Positions 10,880-19,091 of a stretch of 64,000 bases of DNA are shown here, one piece after another. This stretch comes from Roseimaritima sediminicola (GTDB taxonomy: Bacteria; Planctomycetota; Planctomycetia; Pirellulales; Pirellulaceae). A program made the position numbers and the translations under genes. Position 1 is the first letter of the stretch. Each line of letters opens with the position of its first letter. The notes below the pieces were generated by a model that made no database searches, was not told the origin of the DNA, and saw only the letters and a program-made list of their open reading frames with translations. Where the stretch lies: assembly GCF_009618275.1 (NCBI RefSeq), contig NZ_WIAD01000001.1:372001-436000 (forward strand), written 5' to 3'.

Positions 10880-12394
10880 CTAACCGCGAATCCCCAGCAG
10901 GTATTCGGCGTTGTTTTGGGTCTTGGCCAGACCGCTGGTCAACTGCTCCATGGCATCGGCCGCGGTCAGATCGGCCAGTTCGCGCCGCAACAGATTGATC
11001 CGCCGGTACTCTTCGGGATCCAACAGCATCTCTTCGCGCCGGGTGCCGCTGCGATGCATCTCGATGGCGGGCCAAACGCGTCGATCCACGATGGATCGGT
11101 CCAGGACGATTTCCAGGTTTCCGGTGCCTTTGAACTCTTCAAAGATCACGTCGTCCATGCGGCTGCCGGTGTCGACCAGGGCAGTCGCCAGGATGGTCAA
11201 GGACCCGCCCTCTTCGACCTTGCGAGCCGATCCGAACAGGGCCTTGGGTTTTTGCAGCGCTGCACTGTCCAGACCGCCGGACATCAGCTTGCCGTTGTTG
11301 TCGCCGTCGCTGTTGTGCGCTCGCGCGAGACGCGTGATCGAGTCCAGAAAGATGACGACATCGGTGCCGTATTCGACCATCCGCTTGGCTTTCTCGATCA
11401 CCATCTGGGCGACCTGAATGTGCCGCTGGGCCGGTTCATCGAACGTACTGCTGACCACTTCGCACTGCGGCCCGCGGACCTCGCGCTCCATATCGGTGAC
11501 CTCTTCGGGCCGCTCGTCGATCAGCAGAATAAAAACGTAGGCGTCGGGATAGTTCTTCAGGACCGCGCGAGCCATCTTTTGCATCAACACCGTCTTGCCA
11601 GCCCGAGGCGGACTGACGATCAAGCCGCGTTGGCCGAAGCCGATGGGGGTCAGCAGATCAACGACCCGCGTGCTCATCTCCTTGGGATCGTGCTCGACGA
11701 TGATTCGCGTATCGGGATGCAGCGGTGTCAGGTCTTCGAACGACCGCTGCTGCTTGCGCTGCATCGGATCCTGGTGGTTGATCGCCTCGATTCGCAGCAG
11801 GGCGAAATAGCGTTCGTTCTCCTTGGGCGGACGGATCTGGCCGGCGACGTTGCTGCCGGTCTGCAAACCAAAGCGACGGATCTGGCTGGGCGAGACGTAG
11901 ATATCGTCGGGACAGCTGACGTAGTGGTACTGCGGACTGCGGAGGAACCCGAAGCCGTCGGGAAGGATTTCCAGCGTTCCCTCGCCGTACATCAACCCGT
12001 TGCGTTTCATGTGATCTTTGAGGATCGCAAAGACCAGTTCGGTGCGTCGCAGCGCGGCGGCCTTTTCGATGTCGGCGGCCCGGGCCATGGCCAACAGCTC
12101 TTCGTCGGTCTTCTTTTGCAACGTCGAGACGTTGATCGGCTCGTCCGTGGTGGTCTCCTGCTGGGCCGGAATCCCGACGCGCTGCCCGGCCCGGTTGGCC
12201 TCGTCGACAATCTCCTCCGGCAACGACAGCGGATCGCGTTCGGCGTCCAATTCGCGGATACGCTGATCCACCTCGGCATCGGGGTGGCGAGGGCGGCGGC
12301 TGGAAGCATGATCGGCGGAGGAAGCACGGTTGGCAGCATCCGCACCGCGTCGCGGCCGATCACTGCGAAAGCGTGAATTTCGATTGTTTGGCAT
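10880..12394 (-). CDS. rho: Transcription termination factor Rho
   Basis: 504 aa. It is an ATP-driven hexameric RNA translocase that releases transcripts. The first 70 or so residues are a hydrophilic Arg/Asp/Ala-rich extension. Then come the Rho N-terminal helical segment ([20 protein letters not shown]), the cold-shock-like RNA-binding domain ([20 protein letters not shown] and [15 protein letters not shown]), and the RecA-type ATPase with Walker [11 protein letters not shown], Walker [17 protein letters not shown] and the Q/R-loop region. ATG 12394 (PNNRNSR) is chosen; a GTG two codons earlier (12400) is equally possible and neither has a strong ribosome-binding site. coaE lies 114 nt upstream on the same strand. 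Confidence 0.97.
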   Translation of the reverse strand: MPNNRNSRFRSDRPRRGADAANRASSADHASSRRPRHPDAEVDQRIRELDAERDPLSLPEEIVDEANRAGQRVGIPAQQETTTDEPINVSTLQKKTDEELLAMARAADIEKAAALRRTELVFAILKDHMKRNGLMYGEGTLEILPDGFGFLRSPQYHYVSCPDDIYVSPSQIRRFGLQTGSNVAGQIRPPKENERYFALLRIEAINHQDPMQRKQQRSFEDLTPLHPDTRIIVEHDPKEMSTRVVDLLTPIGFGQRGLIVSPPRAGKTVLMQKMARAVLKNYPDAYVFILLIDERPEEVTDMEREVRGPQCEVVSSTFDEPAQRHIQVAQMVIEKAKRMVEYGTDVVIFLDSITRLARAHNSDGDNNGKLMSGGLDSAALQKPKALFGSARKVEEGGSLTILATALVDTGSRMDDVIFEEFKGTGNLEIVLDRSIVDRRVWPAIEMHRSGTRREEMLLDPEEYRRINLLRRELADLTAADAMEQLTSGLAKTQNNAEYLLGIRG

Positions 12395-12508
12395 AGCCAC
12401 GGTCCATAACGGTCAACAGCGGGGCCTGTCGACCAATTCGCCAGGCGGCGAACACAGGAGAAAGGGAAAAGGGATGACCGTCAGGTCACGAGCATCGGAA
12501 GGAGGAGT

Positions 12509-13216
12509 TCAGCGATTCGGTGGTGCGGGTTGGATCCTCGGTGCAGTGGCGGGTGCGGGTGGGGCGGCCGGTCCGGTACAGTGGGCTCGATCGGCATCCG
12601 ACGCCGGCACCGCTGCCGCGCCGTCGACCAACTGGTCCCATAACCGCCGAACCTTCTCCTGCAGGGCGGTCAGATCGCTGTCGTTGATAATGACGTGGGT
12701 GCTGCGACGTTTCTTCTCTGCCAGCGACAACTGGCGTCCTTCGCGGCGGTCCAACTCCTCGTCGGTCCAACCCCGCTGGGAAATCCACTGACGCCGTCTC
12801 TGCAGTGGCGTGTCCAAACACCAAACACAGTCACACCACAAATCCCAGCCCGATTCAAATAATAGCGGAACGTCCAACAACGCCGCGATCGCGTGGTTCT
12901 CGGCCGCGTCGAACAGTCGTTCCTGCAAGAGAAGACGGGTAGGCGGGTGAATTATCGCCTCAAGATATTCTAGCCGTTCGCGGCTGACAGGGTCAGCCCC
13001 GAAGACCTGGCTGGCCAGCCAGCGGCGGTCGACCTGACCATCGGCCAGGACCTGCGGCCCGAAATGCTCCTGCAACCGCCGCTGAATCGCGGTCTGCTGG
13101 AGCACCTGGTGCGCCAGACGGTCAGCGTCGAACCATTGCGCACCCAACCCCATTACCTGCCGAGCAACGGTAGATTTCCCGCCTGCCGGGGGGCCGACGA
13201 TCCCGATTACGATCAT
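12509..13216 (-). CDS. coaE: Dephospho-CoA kinase
   Basis: 235 aa. It phosphorylates the ribose 3'-OH of dephospho-CoA, the last step of coenzyme A synthesis. The P-loop is GIVGPPAGGKST (5-16), followed by FDADRLAHQVLQ, the adenine-side DVPLLFESGWD and the conserved QRRRQWISQRG. The ATG at 13216 starts exactly at the family N-terminus (MIVIG); the frame stays open upstream to 13603 but that part is low-complexity Arg-rich translation of intergenic repeats. The last 30 residues (Ala/Pro/Thr-rich) go beyond the usual end of CoaE and are unlikely to be structured. It is probably co-transcribed with rho. Confidence 0.95.
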   Translation of the reverse strand: MIVIGIVGPPAGGKSTVARQVMGLGAQWFDADRLAHQVLQQTAIQRRLQEHFGPQVLADGQVDRRWLASQVFGADPVSRERLEYLEAIIHPPTRLLLQERLFDAAENHAIAALLDVPLLFESGWDLWCDCVWCLDTPLQRRRQWISQRGWTDEELDRREGRQLSLAEKKRRSTHVIINDSDLTALQEKVRRLWDQLVDGAAAVPASDADRAHCTGPAAPPAPATAPRIQPAPPNR

Positions 13217-13423
13217 GCCACGCCCATCCTGTGCTGGCGTTTTCCGCGGCCGGCTGCGGCCCGCGACAGCTCGCTCGAGCGGCAACGCGGCCCGGCGATT
13301 TTTTTTGATATTTTTTAGACACTTGGCTCCCCGCCGCGGCAGCGAGCCTTCCCGAGGCTTCATTATCGGCAGCCCCCTGGTGGCGGGCAAGCACAGATCC
13401 GCGGGCCGATCAGCGGGCCGAAA

Positions 13424-13496
13424 TCCGCCGGACGAACTTAAAATCCGCCGGACGAACCGAATGATCCGGCGGACGCACCCCAGCGTCCGCCGGACG
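13424..13496. repeat. Four phased near-palindromic repeats, core TCCGCCGGACG
   Basis: TCCGCCGGACG at 13424-13434 and 13444-13454, its inverted form TCCGGCGGACG at 13465-13475, and CGTCCGCCGGACG at 13484-13496. The cores begin at 13424, 13444, 13465 and 13486, i.e. intervals of 20, 21 and 21 bp, which is two helical turns. The array lies in the divergent coaE/rplU spacer, ending about 50 bp upstream of a putative rplU promoter. It could be an operator or activator array; simple GC-rich expansion is the alternative. Confidence 0.75.
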
Positions 13497-13545
13497 CGCC
13501 GCACGGTTTTTCGCGAACTCCGCCGAGAATTCTGGCCGCCCCACC

Positions 13546-13575
13546 TTGAGCCCGGCGGGGGCCCACGGCTATATT
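13546..13575 (+). promoter_or_regulatory. Putative promoter of rplU
   Basis: TTGAGC (13546-13551) and TATATT (13570-13575) are separated by 18 bp and lie about 108 bp before the rplU ATG. TATATT matches the sigma-70 -10 consensus at five of six positions. The rest of the 467-bp coaE/rplU spacer holds the phased repeats and a T-rich stretch at 13299-13317; no RNA gene was seen. Confidence 0.4.
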
Positions 13576-13683
13576 GCCGGGCTGCAATTTCTGCGAACCG
13601 CATCGATCGTTCTGCAGCTCCGCATGAACCGGCGACTTCGCCTTGGACAGTTCATCAGAAACTAGACACCCAGTTAAATAGTT

Positions 13684-13998
13684 ATGTACGCGATTATTGT
13701 GGACGGTGGCCGCCAGTATAAGGTTCAACCTGGCGAAGAATTGGATATCGACTATCGCGACATTGCCCAGGGCGAAAGCGTGGAGTTCCCGACCGTCTTG
13801 GCGGTCTCGAACGATTCCGGTTTGACGCTTGGCACGCCCACGGTCGACGGAGCCAGCGTGACCGCTTCGGTGCTCGGTCCCAAGCAGGGCAAGAAGATCT
13901 ACGTGCAAAAGTTCCGCCGCCGCAAGCATTCCAAAAAACGCACCGGCCATCGCCAACTGCACACCCGCGTGCGGATTGAGTCGATCAGCGGCGTTTGA
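13684..13998 (+). CDS. rplU: 50S ribosomal protein L21
   Basis: 104 aa, standard length. MYAIIVDGGRQYKVQPGEEL and the C-terminal IYVQKFRRRKHSKKRTGHRQ identify L21, which binds 23S rRNA in the large subunit. In most bacteria rpmA (L27) follows directly; here the next gene, beginning 1 nt after the rplU stop, is a protein kinase, and no rpmA is seen in the window. ATG 13684 is the only sensible start. Confidence 0.97.
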   Translation: MYAIIVDGGRQYKVQPGEELDIDYRDIAQGESVEFPTVLAVSNDSGLTLGTPTVDGASVTASVLGPKQGKKIYVQKFRRRKHSKKRTGHRQLHTRVRIESISGV

Positions 13999-13999
13999 G

Positions 14000-15040
14000 A
14001 TGCCAGCGACGAAGCTGGATGATTTTCAGCTGTTGTCGCCCATTGGTGTCGGCACCGTCGGCACTATCTATGCCGCTCGAGATCGCCGGCCGGACCGTGC
14101 CGAAAGCCCGCCGCTGGCGATCAAAGTGCTGCACGAGCACTGTGCGCAAAACCCGTTGATTCGCGCGCGTTTCAAACGCGAGATCGAACTGCTGCGGAGG
14201 ATGCGGCATCCCAACATCATCGCCTCGTTCGGGGGCGGAGAATCCGACGGCACGTTGTTCTGTGTGATGGAACGCGTCGACGGCGGCTCGGTCGGCGACC
14301 TGCTTCGGCACCGCGGCGTATTGCCTCCGTTGGCCGTCGCCAGCGTGCTGGGACAAACGGCCTCGGCCCTGCAGTGCGCGCACAATCACGGCGTGGTACA
14401 TCGCGACCTCAAACCCAATAACCTGTTCCTGACGCTCGATGGACAGGTCAAACTGGGCGACTTTGGGATCGCTCGCGACCTTCGCAGCGCCGACCTCTCT
14501 GCCGCCGGAATGACCGTCGGAACGCACGCCTACATGGCGCCCGAACAGATCACCGGCGACCGCTCGTTATCGGGCAAGGCGGACCTGTATTCGTTGGGTT
14601 GTTGTGGCTTTGAAATGCTCACCGGTCGCCCGCCGTTTTCAGGGGACAGCGCGGTCGAGGTGTTCGAACAACACCTGCACGCGGCGCCGCCCGGGTTGCT
14701 GCAAGCGGTCCCGTCCTGCCCGCCACCGCTGGCGGAAACGATCTCGCAACTGCTGGCCAAACACCCCGATCAACGGCCGTTCAACGCCCGGGCGGTTCAG
14801 GGGGCGATGCTGCAGGTCTTGCGCCCGGCGGAATCCTCGGATCCCGCGATCGGCCCCGGCCCCGACCCGGCCATCGCCGGCCGACTCCCCGCGGACGATC
14901 CCGGACGGGTACAATTGACGCAGTGCATCGACGATCGCCGGGGAGCCACGACCCGGCGCGAAGTCAGCTGGAAGGTGCTCGCCGCGATCGTGTTGATCAT
15001 GGTCATTGGCCTTGCCGCCGTCGCACTCTGGACGCGTTGA
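14000..15040 (+). CDS. Serine/threonine protein kinase with C-terminal membrane anchor
   Basis: 346 aa. It is a complete Hanks-type kinase domain: glycine-rich loop IGVGTVGTIY (15-24), ATP Lys42 in LAIKVL, catalytic loop HRDLKPNN (134-141), DFG at 154-156, and the activation segment ending in GTHAYMAPEQ. One transmembrane helix near the C-terminus (VLAAIVLIMVIGLAAVALW) is followed by only two residues, so there is no extracellular sensor domain. Start ATG 14000 lies one base after the rplU stop, so translation is likely coupled to L21. The linkage might tie kinase level to ribosome synthesis, but no substrate is visible. A frame extension to 13976 inside rplU was rejected. Confidence 0.93.
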   Translation: MPATKLDDFQLLSPIGVGTVGTIYAARDRRPDRAESPPLAIKVLHEHCAQNPLIRARFKREIELLRRMRHPNIIASFGGGESDGTLFCVMERVDGGSVGDLLRHRGVLPPLAVASVLGQTASALQCAHNHGVVHRDLKPNNLFLTLDGQVKLGDFGIARDLRSADLSAAGMTVGTHAYMAPEQITGDRSLSGKADLYSLGCCGFEMLTGRPPFSGDSAVEVFEQHLHAAPPGLLQAVPSCPPPLAETISQLLAKHPDQRPFNARAVQGAMLQVLRPAESSDPAIGPGPDPAIAGRLPADDPGRVQLTQCIDDRRGATTRREVSWKVLAAIVLIMVIGLAAVALWTR

Positions 15041-15123
15041 TCTGCCGGTGCTGCCTCGCTGGCCGCTGTCCCGCCGCACCCCGCCTCGCCGTCACCTGCC
15101 GTTTCCACTCCGAGGATCCCAAC

Positions 15124-16335
15124 ATGAGACCTGCCACGATTGCCCTGACCCTGCTTTCCACCCTGTTTGCCACCTTGTCGGCGGCGCCGCTGCCGGCAGT
15201 CGAGTTCGAGGCGCAGGTTATCGACCCGAACCCCGGCAAAGTCGTTTACGCGGTGACCGGTGCCGATATCGATAACGACGGCCGCACCGACCTGGTGGCC
15301 GTCACCGAGAATGCCATCTATTGGTATCAGGCTCCGCGGTGGCGAAAACGCACGCTGCTGAGCGGCACGACGCAGGCCGACAACGTGTGCATCGCGCCGC
15401 TGGACATCGACCGCAACGGTCATATCGATTTGGCGCTCGGGGCGGGCTGGCCGACCAACGGCGGAACCATCCAGTGGTTGTCGCCGGGCGAGACCATCGA
15501 CAGCCCTTGGCAGGTGCACGAGATCGCCGCCGAAGCCTGGACCCACCGGATGCGTTGGGGGCGCGTGCTGGGAAGCGACGAACCGCAATTGGTGGTTTCG
15601 CCGCTGAACGAGTCAATCCGGGACGGAGTGCGTTTGTTGGCCTTCACGATCCCCGCCGACCCACGCCACGACCGTTGGCGACCGACCGTCCTGGACGCCA
15701 GCATGCACCGTCTGCACAACCATCTGTGCATCGACCGCGAAACGGTGGGGCTGCCGCCGGTGGATCCGAATTCGCAAGCGGGCAGCCAGATCACGCTCGC
15801 GGCCAGCCAGGAAGGCGTCTCGGCGATCGTGCCGGACCACAAAGACCCGCGGCGGTTCCGCCGGGTGGAACTGCTAGCCGGCGCCGAGGGCCAGGCGGCG
15901 AACGAACAAGGCGCCGGCGAAGTCAAAGTCGGTCGCTTTGCCGACGGCCGCCGCTTTATCGCGACCATCGAACCGATGCACGGTACCCACGCCGTGGTCT
16001 ACGAGATCGGAGAATTTTTCTCTGCCGAAGCACCGCGACGCACCGTCCTGACCGACCAACTCCGCGGCGGTCACGCCCTGTGGTGTGCGGACCTGGACAA
16101 GGACGGCAACGACGAAGTCGTGGTCGGTTACCGCCAACCCAATCCCCAGGTCGGTGTGTTGGTGTTCGACCAGCAACCCGATGGATCGTGGCAGGAAACG
16201 CGGATCAGTTCGCAGGTGGCCTGCGAGGATTTGGTGGTGGCCGATTTTACCGGCGATGGGTACCTGGACATCCTGGCCGGCGGACGCGCCACCCACAACG
16301 TGGTCCTGTTCGTCAACCAGGGACGTTCGCAGTGA
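15124..16335 (+). CDS. Secreted FG-GAP/VCBS-repeat beta-propeller protein
   Basis: 403 aa with a Sec leader (MRPATIALTLLSTLFATLSA). Calcium-binding-like repeats are visible as GADIDNDGRTDLVAV, PLDIDRNGHIDLALG, CADLDKDGNDEVVVGY and VADFTGDGYLDILAGG, the signature of FG-GAP/VCBS propellers. These are abundant exported proteins in planctomycetes; no catalytic motif is seen and the ligand is unknown. The ATG at 15124 follows the kinase gene by 83 bp. Its stop overlaps the GTG of the next gene (GTGA), so the two are translationally coupled. Confidence 0.88.
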   Translation: MRPATIALTLLSTLFATLSAAPLPAVEFEAQVIDPNPGKVVYAVTGADIDNDGRTDLVAVTENAIYWYQAPRWRKRTLLSGTTQADNVCIAPLDIDRNGHIDLALGAGWPTNGGTIQWLSPGETIDSPWQVHEIAAEAWTHRMRWGRVLGSDEPQLVVSPLNESIRDGVRLLAFTIPADPRHDRWRPTVLDASMHRLHNHLCIDRETVGLPPVDPNSQAGSQITLAASQEGVSAIVPDHKDPRRFRRVELLAGAEGQAANEQGAGEVKVGRFADGRRFIATIEPMHGTHAVVYEIGEFFSAEAPRRTVLTDQLRGGHALWCADLDKDGNDEVVVGYRQPNPQVGVLVFDQQPDGSWQETRISSQVACEDLVVADFTGDGYLDILAGGRATHNVVLFVNQGRSQ

Positions 16336-17150
16336 GTCAAGACGAAGAACGCGTCAAGCCGCCGGTCGCGACTTCGGGGCCCGCCCACTGCGTGGTCACC
16401 GGCGCCTCCAGCGGGATCGGTCGGGCGACGGCCCTGCGGTGCGCGGCGAGCGGCGCCGAGCACGTACTGGTCCACTACCACCGCAACGAATCAGGCGCCC
16501 GGCAGACGGCCGCGGACGTCGAGCAAGCGGGAGCTCGCGCGACGGTTGTACAGGCCGATCTGGCAGTCCGGGACGATCGCCGCCGGCTGGTCGACGCCGC
16601 TTGGAAGCGGAACTCACGAGTCGACGCCTGGTTCCACATCGCCGGCGCCGATGTCCTGACCGGGGCCGCGGGCGAGTGGACGTTTGAAGAGAAACTCCAG
16701 CGGTTGTGGGAGGTCGACGTCCGGGGCACGATCGAGCTGGGCCGGCAAGTCGCCGCAGCCATGCTCGCTCAACCGACCGCACCGTCGCCACCGGCGATGC
16801 TGTTCATCGGCTGGGACCAGGCCGAACACGGCATGGAGGGCGACGCGGGCCAGATGTTTGGTCCGATCAAAGCGGCCGTGACGGCCTTCAGCCGTTCGCT
16901 TGCCCAAACGCTCGCACCGCGCGTCCGCGTGAACTGCGTCGCACCGGGCTGGATTCAAACCGCCTGGGGCGATTCCGCCACCGACACCTGGCAGCGGCGT
17001 GCCCAACGCCAGGCCCTGATGCAGCGATGGGGCAGGGCCGAAGACGTGGCCGCCATGGCCGTTCATCTGTGCAGCCCGCACTCGGACTTTGTCACCGGCC
17101 AGACCATCGACGTCAACGGCGGCTGGAATCGCAAACCCGGCGACCTTTAG
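16332..17150 (+). CDS. Short-chain dehydrogenase/reductase-like protein with altered catalytic site
   Basis: 272 aa starting at GTG 16332, overlapping the FG-GAP stop codon in a GTGA arrangement. The Rossmann motif TGASSGIG is intact at 23-30 and the C-terminal VTGQTIDVNGGW is typical of FabG-like SDRs. The active site is changed: the YxxxK motif reads F176-GPI-K180, the usual Ser about 13 residues earlier is Gln163 within IGWDQ, and NNAG is HIAG (102-105). NAD(P) binding is therefore likely but ordinary SDR redox chemistry is doubtful. It might be a regulatory or non-redox homologue, or use a different proton donor. Substrate unknown. Confidence 0.85.
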   Translation: MSQDEERVKPPVATSGPAHCVVTGASSGIGRATALRCAASGAEHVLVHYHRNESGARQTAADVEQAGARATVVQADLAVRDDRRRLVDAAWKRNSRVDAWFHIAGADVLTGAAGEWTFEEKLQRLWEVDVRGTIELGRQVAAAMLAQPTAPSPPAMLFIGWDQAEHGMEGDAGQMFGPIKAAVTAFSRSLAQTLAPRVRVNCVAPGWIQTAWGDSATDTWQRRAQRQALMQRWGRAEDVAAMAVHLCSPHSDFVTGQTIDVNGGWNRKPGDL

Positions 17151-17168
17151 TGCCGCGTCCCGGCAGGC

Positions 17169-17193
17169 CCAAAGTCTGGCGGCTTCCGCTACG
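17169..17193. repeat. Dispersed repeat CCAAAGTCTGGCG...GCTACG, copy 1
   Basis: The 25-bp sequence starting CCAAAGTCTGGCGGCTTCCG matches 63892-63916 at 23 of 25 positions. Here it lies in the 74-bp spacer between the convergent SDR and ArsS genes. The near-palindromic partner CGCCAGAGTTTGG occurs at the second site. This is an intergenic repeat family of this genome; function unknown. Confidence 0.7.
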
Positions 17194-17224
17194 GCCATAC
17201 CGGTCGACCAAAGATGACGCAGCC

Positions 17225-18307
17225 CTAGGTCGGTTTGACGACCGCCCCCTGACAACTGGAACCGCAGCCGGCGGTACAGCCATAGCAGTGGCGTCCGGTA
17301 ACGATCGCACGCGACGTGATCCGCCGCAGCTGGTCCGGGTCCGAGAGGTCCAGATCAAAGATCGTGCGCGGCAACCCCTGAGCCAGTTCCAGGTCCAGCA
17401 TCTGGTTGAAGTCGCAGTCGAACAGCCGCCCCCGCCAGTCGACCGACAGCATGCTTCGGCACATCACGCCGCCAACCGTTTCCGGATTGAAGTGCTCGAC
17501 CAGTACCCGCAGGTACTCTTCCAACCGGCCGCGGCTGAGCAGATCATCCAGGAAACGGCTGATCGGCAGATTGGTGATCGCGTGCAGGGCCGTGAATTCG
17601 ATTCCGTAGCGCGACTTCAGCTCCCGGCGATAGGTCGCTTGCAATTGCTGCTCTTCCGGCGGCAACGTCGGTCCGGTGGGGTTGTAAACCAGGGTCAGGT
17701 TTCGCCCCGGATGGGCGGTCGGGTCTTGGCCGTACCCCAGGGCATTGAGTCGCTGGAGGGCGGCGATCGAGCGTTGGAAGACGCCATCGCCGCGTTGGGC
17801 ATCACAGTTGTCTTCCAGATAGCAGGGCAGGGAGGCCACGATATCGACTTCGTTCTCGGCCAGGAATTCGGGCAGGTCCCGAAAACCATTGGCCATCAGA
17901 ATCGTCAGATTGCAGCGGTCGATGACGCGTCGGCCCAGGGCCCGGGTTTCGCGAACCAGGAACCGAAAGTGCGGATTCATCTCCGGCGCCCCACCGGTGA
18001 TGTCCAGGGTGTGCACGTCGCTGTGGGCGAGCACGTCGATGACCGCTCGAGCGGTTTCCAGCGACATTTTCTCCTGCCGTTCCGGTCCCGCGTCGACGTG
18101 GCAATGCGAACAGGTTTGATTGCAGACCTTGCCGACATTGACCTGCAAGACCTCGATCGCCCGGGCCGACAACTCGGGCAATCGGTGCGTCCGCAGCGAC
18201 TGGGAAAAGTGTGGGATCGTGCCTTCGGCCAGGGGAGCTTCGAGCGTCCGCCGTTGGTGCGCAGCGCTGGCCAATTCGGCCTGACGCCGCTGGAGCGTGG
18301 GAAGCAT
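17225..18307 (-). CDS. arsS: ArsS-like radical SAM/SPASM protein
   Basis: 360 aa. The radical-SAM cluster motif is C62-NQT-C66-SH-C69, followed by DITGGAPEMNPHFRFLV, and later CDFNQMLDLEL and a Cys-rich tail CYGCTAGCGSSCQG. This combination is that of the ArsS family (arsenosugar biosynthesis radical SAM protein), in which the tail is often CFGCTAGAGSSC. ArsS is thought to transfer a deoxyadenosyl group from SAM to dimethylarsenite. Some homologues are selenoproteins; here all these positions are Cys codons and no in-frame TGA occurs. ATG 18307 is preferred to a TTG at 18388. No arsM or arsenic operon is nearby; only a thioredoxin gene precedes it, 84 nt upstream. Confidence 0.85.
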   Translation of the reverse strand: MLPTLQRRQAELASAAHQRRTLEAPLAEGTIPHFSQSLRTHRLPELSARAIEVLQVNVGKVCNQTCSHCHVDAGPERQEKMSLETARAVIDVLAHSDVHTLDITGGAPEMNPHFRFLVRETRALGRRVIDRCNLTILMANGFRDLPEFLAENEVDIVASLPCYLEDNCDAQRGDGVFQRSIAALQRLNALGYGQDPTAHPGRNLTLVYNPTGPTLPPEEQQLQATYRRELKSRYGIEFTALHAITNLPISRFLDDLLSRGRLEEYLRVLVEHFNPETVGGVMCRSMLSVDWRGRLFDCDFNQMLDLELAQGLPRTIFDLDLSDPDQLRRITSRAIVTGRHCYGCTAGCGSSCQGAVVKPT

Positions 18308-18342
18308 GGATGCAGACTTTGTGAGAAGGGCGACAAGCGGCA

Positions 18343-18363
18343 GCCTGCCCGCCGAAGGCAGGC
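18343..18363. other. Short hairpin between thioredoxin and arsS genes
   Basis: GCCTGCC (18343-18349) and GGCAGGC (18357-18363) form a 7-bp stem with a 7-nt loop in the 84-nt gap between the two minus-strand genes. It lacks a U-run; it may attenuate transcription or protect mRNA ends. Confidence 0.4.
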
Positions 18364-18391
18364 GCAGTCCCGCACTGGGGCTAGGCAAATT

Positions 18392-18922
18392 CTACGAGGC
18401 CTGCAGCCACGATAACAGCTGGCGGGGTTCGGTCACGCCGATTTGCCGCTCGACCACCTTGCCCTGCTTGACGAACATCAGCGTCGGGATGCTCTGCACC
18501 TGCAGCTGTCTGGCCAGTTCGGGATGGTCGTCGATATTGACCTTGAGGATCGTCATGTTGTGCTGCTGAGCGGTCGGCGCGAATTCGCCCAGGATCTCGC
18601 CCTGGGTGCGACAGGGGCCGCACCAGGGGGCATAGAAATCGATCAGCACCGGCCCCGGAGCGGCGTCGAGCGTGGCCACCAAATCTTCGCCGGCCGCCAA
18701 CTCGATCGCGCGGTCGGGCACATCCGCTCCCAGACTCTGGGCGGGCCGTCCCTGCTGATCGCGGCCGAGTTTATCCGACAACTGCGTCGGTTCGGAACGC
18801 AAGTCGTCACTGCGGCCGACTTCTCCACCCTGCTGCGTGCAACCGATCACGACAGCCGCGGTAAACAGCAGGGACAGCATCAAAGGCGCGTGTCGGGTTC
18901 GCATCACAATTCGCTTCATCAT
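18392..18922 (-). CDS. Thioredoxin-fold lipoprotein
   Basis: 176 aa. The N-terminus is a lipoprotein signal with lipobox VIGC (LLFTAAVVIGC, about 18-28). After a linker of about 60 residues comes a thioredoxin domain with VLIDFYAPWCGPC (active-site WCGPC), VNIDDHPELARQLQVQSIPT and the cis-Pro. It is therefore an envelope-anchored thiol-disulfide oxidoreductase facing the periplasm. It precedes arsS on the same strand. Arsenic enzymes need reducing thiols, but ArsS is cytoplasmic, so a direct link is uncertain. The start could be ATG 18922 or the adjacent ATG 18919. Confidence 0.9.
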   Translation of the reverse strand: MMKRIVMRTRHAPLMLSLLFTAAVVIGCTQQGGEVGRSDDLRSEPTQLSDKLGRDQQGRPAQSLGADVPDRAIELAAGEDLVATLDAAPGPVLIDFYAPWCGPCRTQGEILGEFAPTAQQHNMTILKVNIDDHPELARQLQVQSIPTLMFVKQGKVVERQIGVTEPRQLLSWLQAS

Positions 18923-19091
18923 GACTATTTAAAGTATTCCATGGGCTAGGTTCATTCCACGGCGGATCGCCCCTCCATTGAAATCAGATCGACCGAGCTT
19001 CCCTTCTGAAATGATCTTTTGTGGCTTCCATCCGACAATCGCGCCACGAATCAGTCTACCACCGCGGTTGGCTGCCAGCGACGAACCCCGC

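Noticed and set aside
13217-13603. N-terminal extension of coaE of about 129 residues
   Set aside because: The family starts at MIVIG (ATG 13216); the extension is Arg-rich translation of the phased GC repeats.
17225-18307. ArsS as a selenoprotein
   Set aside because: The Cys-rich tail is fully encoded by Cys codons and no in-frame TGA interrupts the gene.
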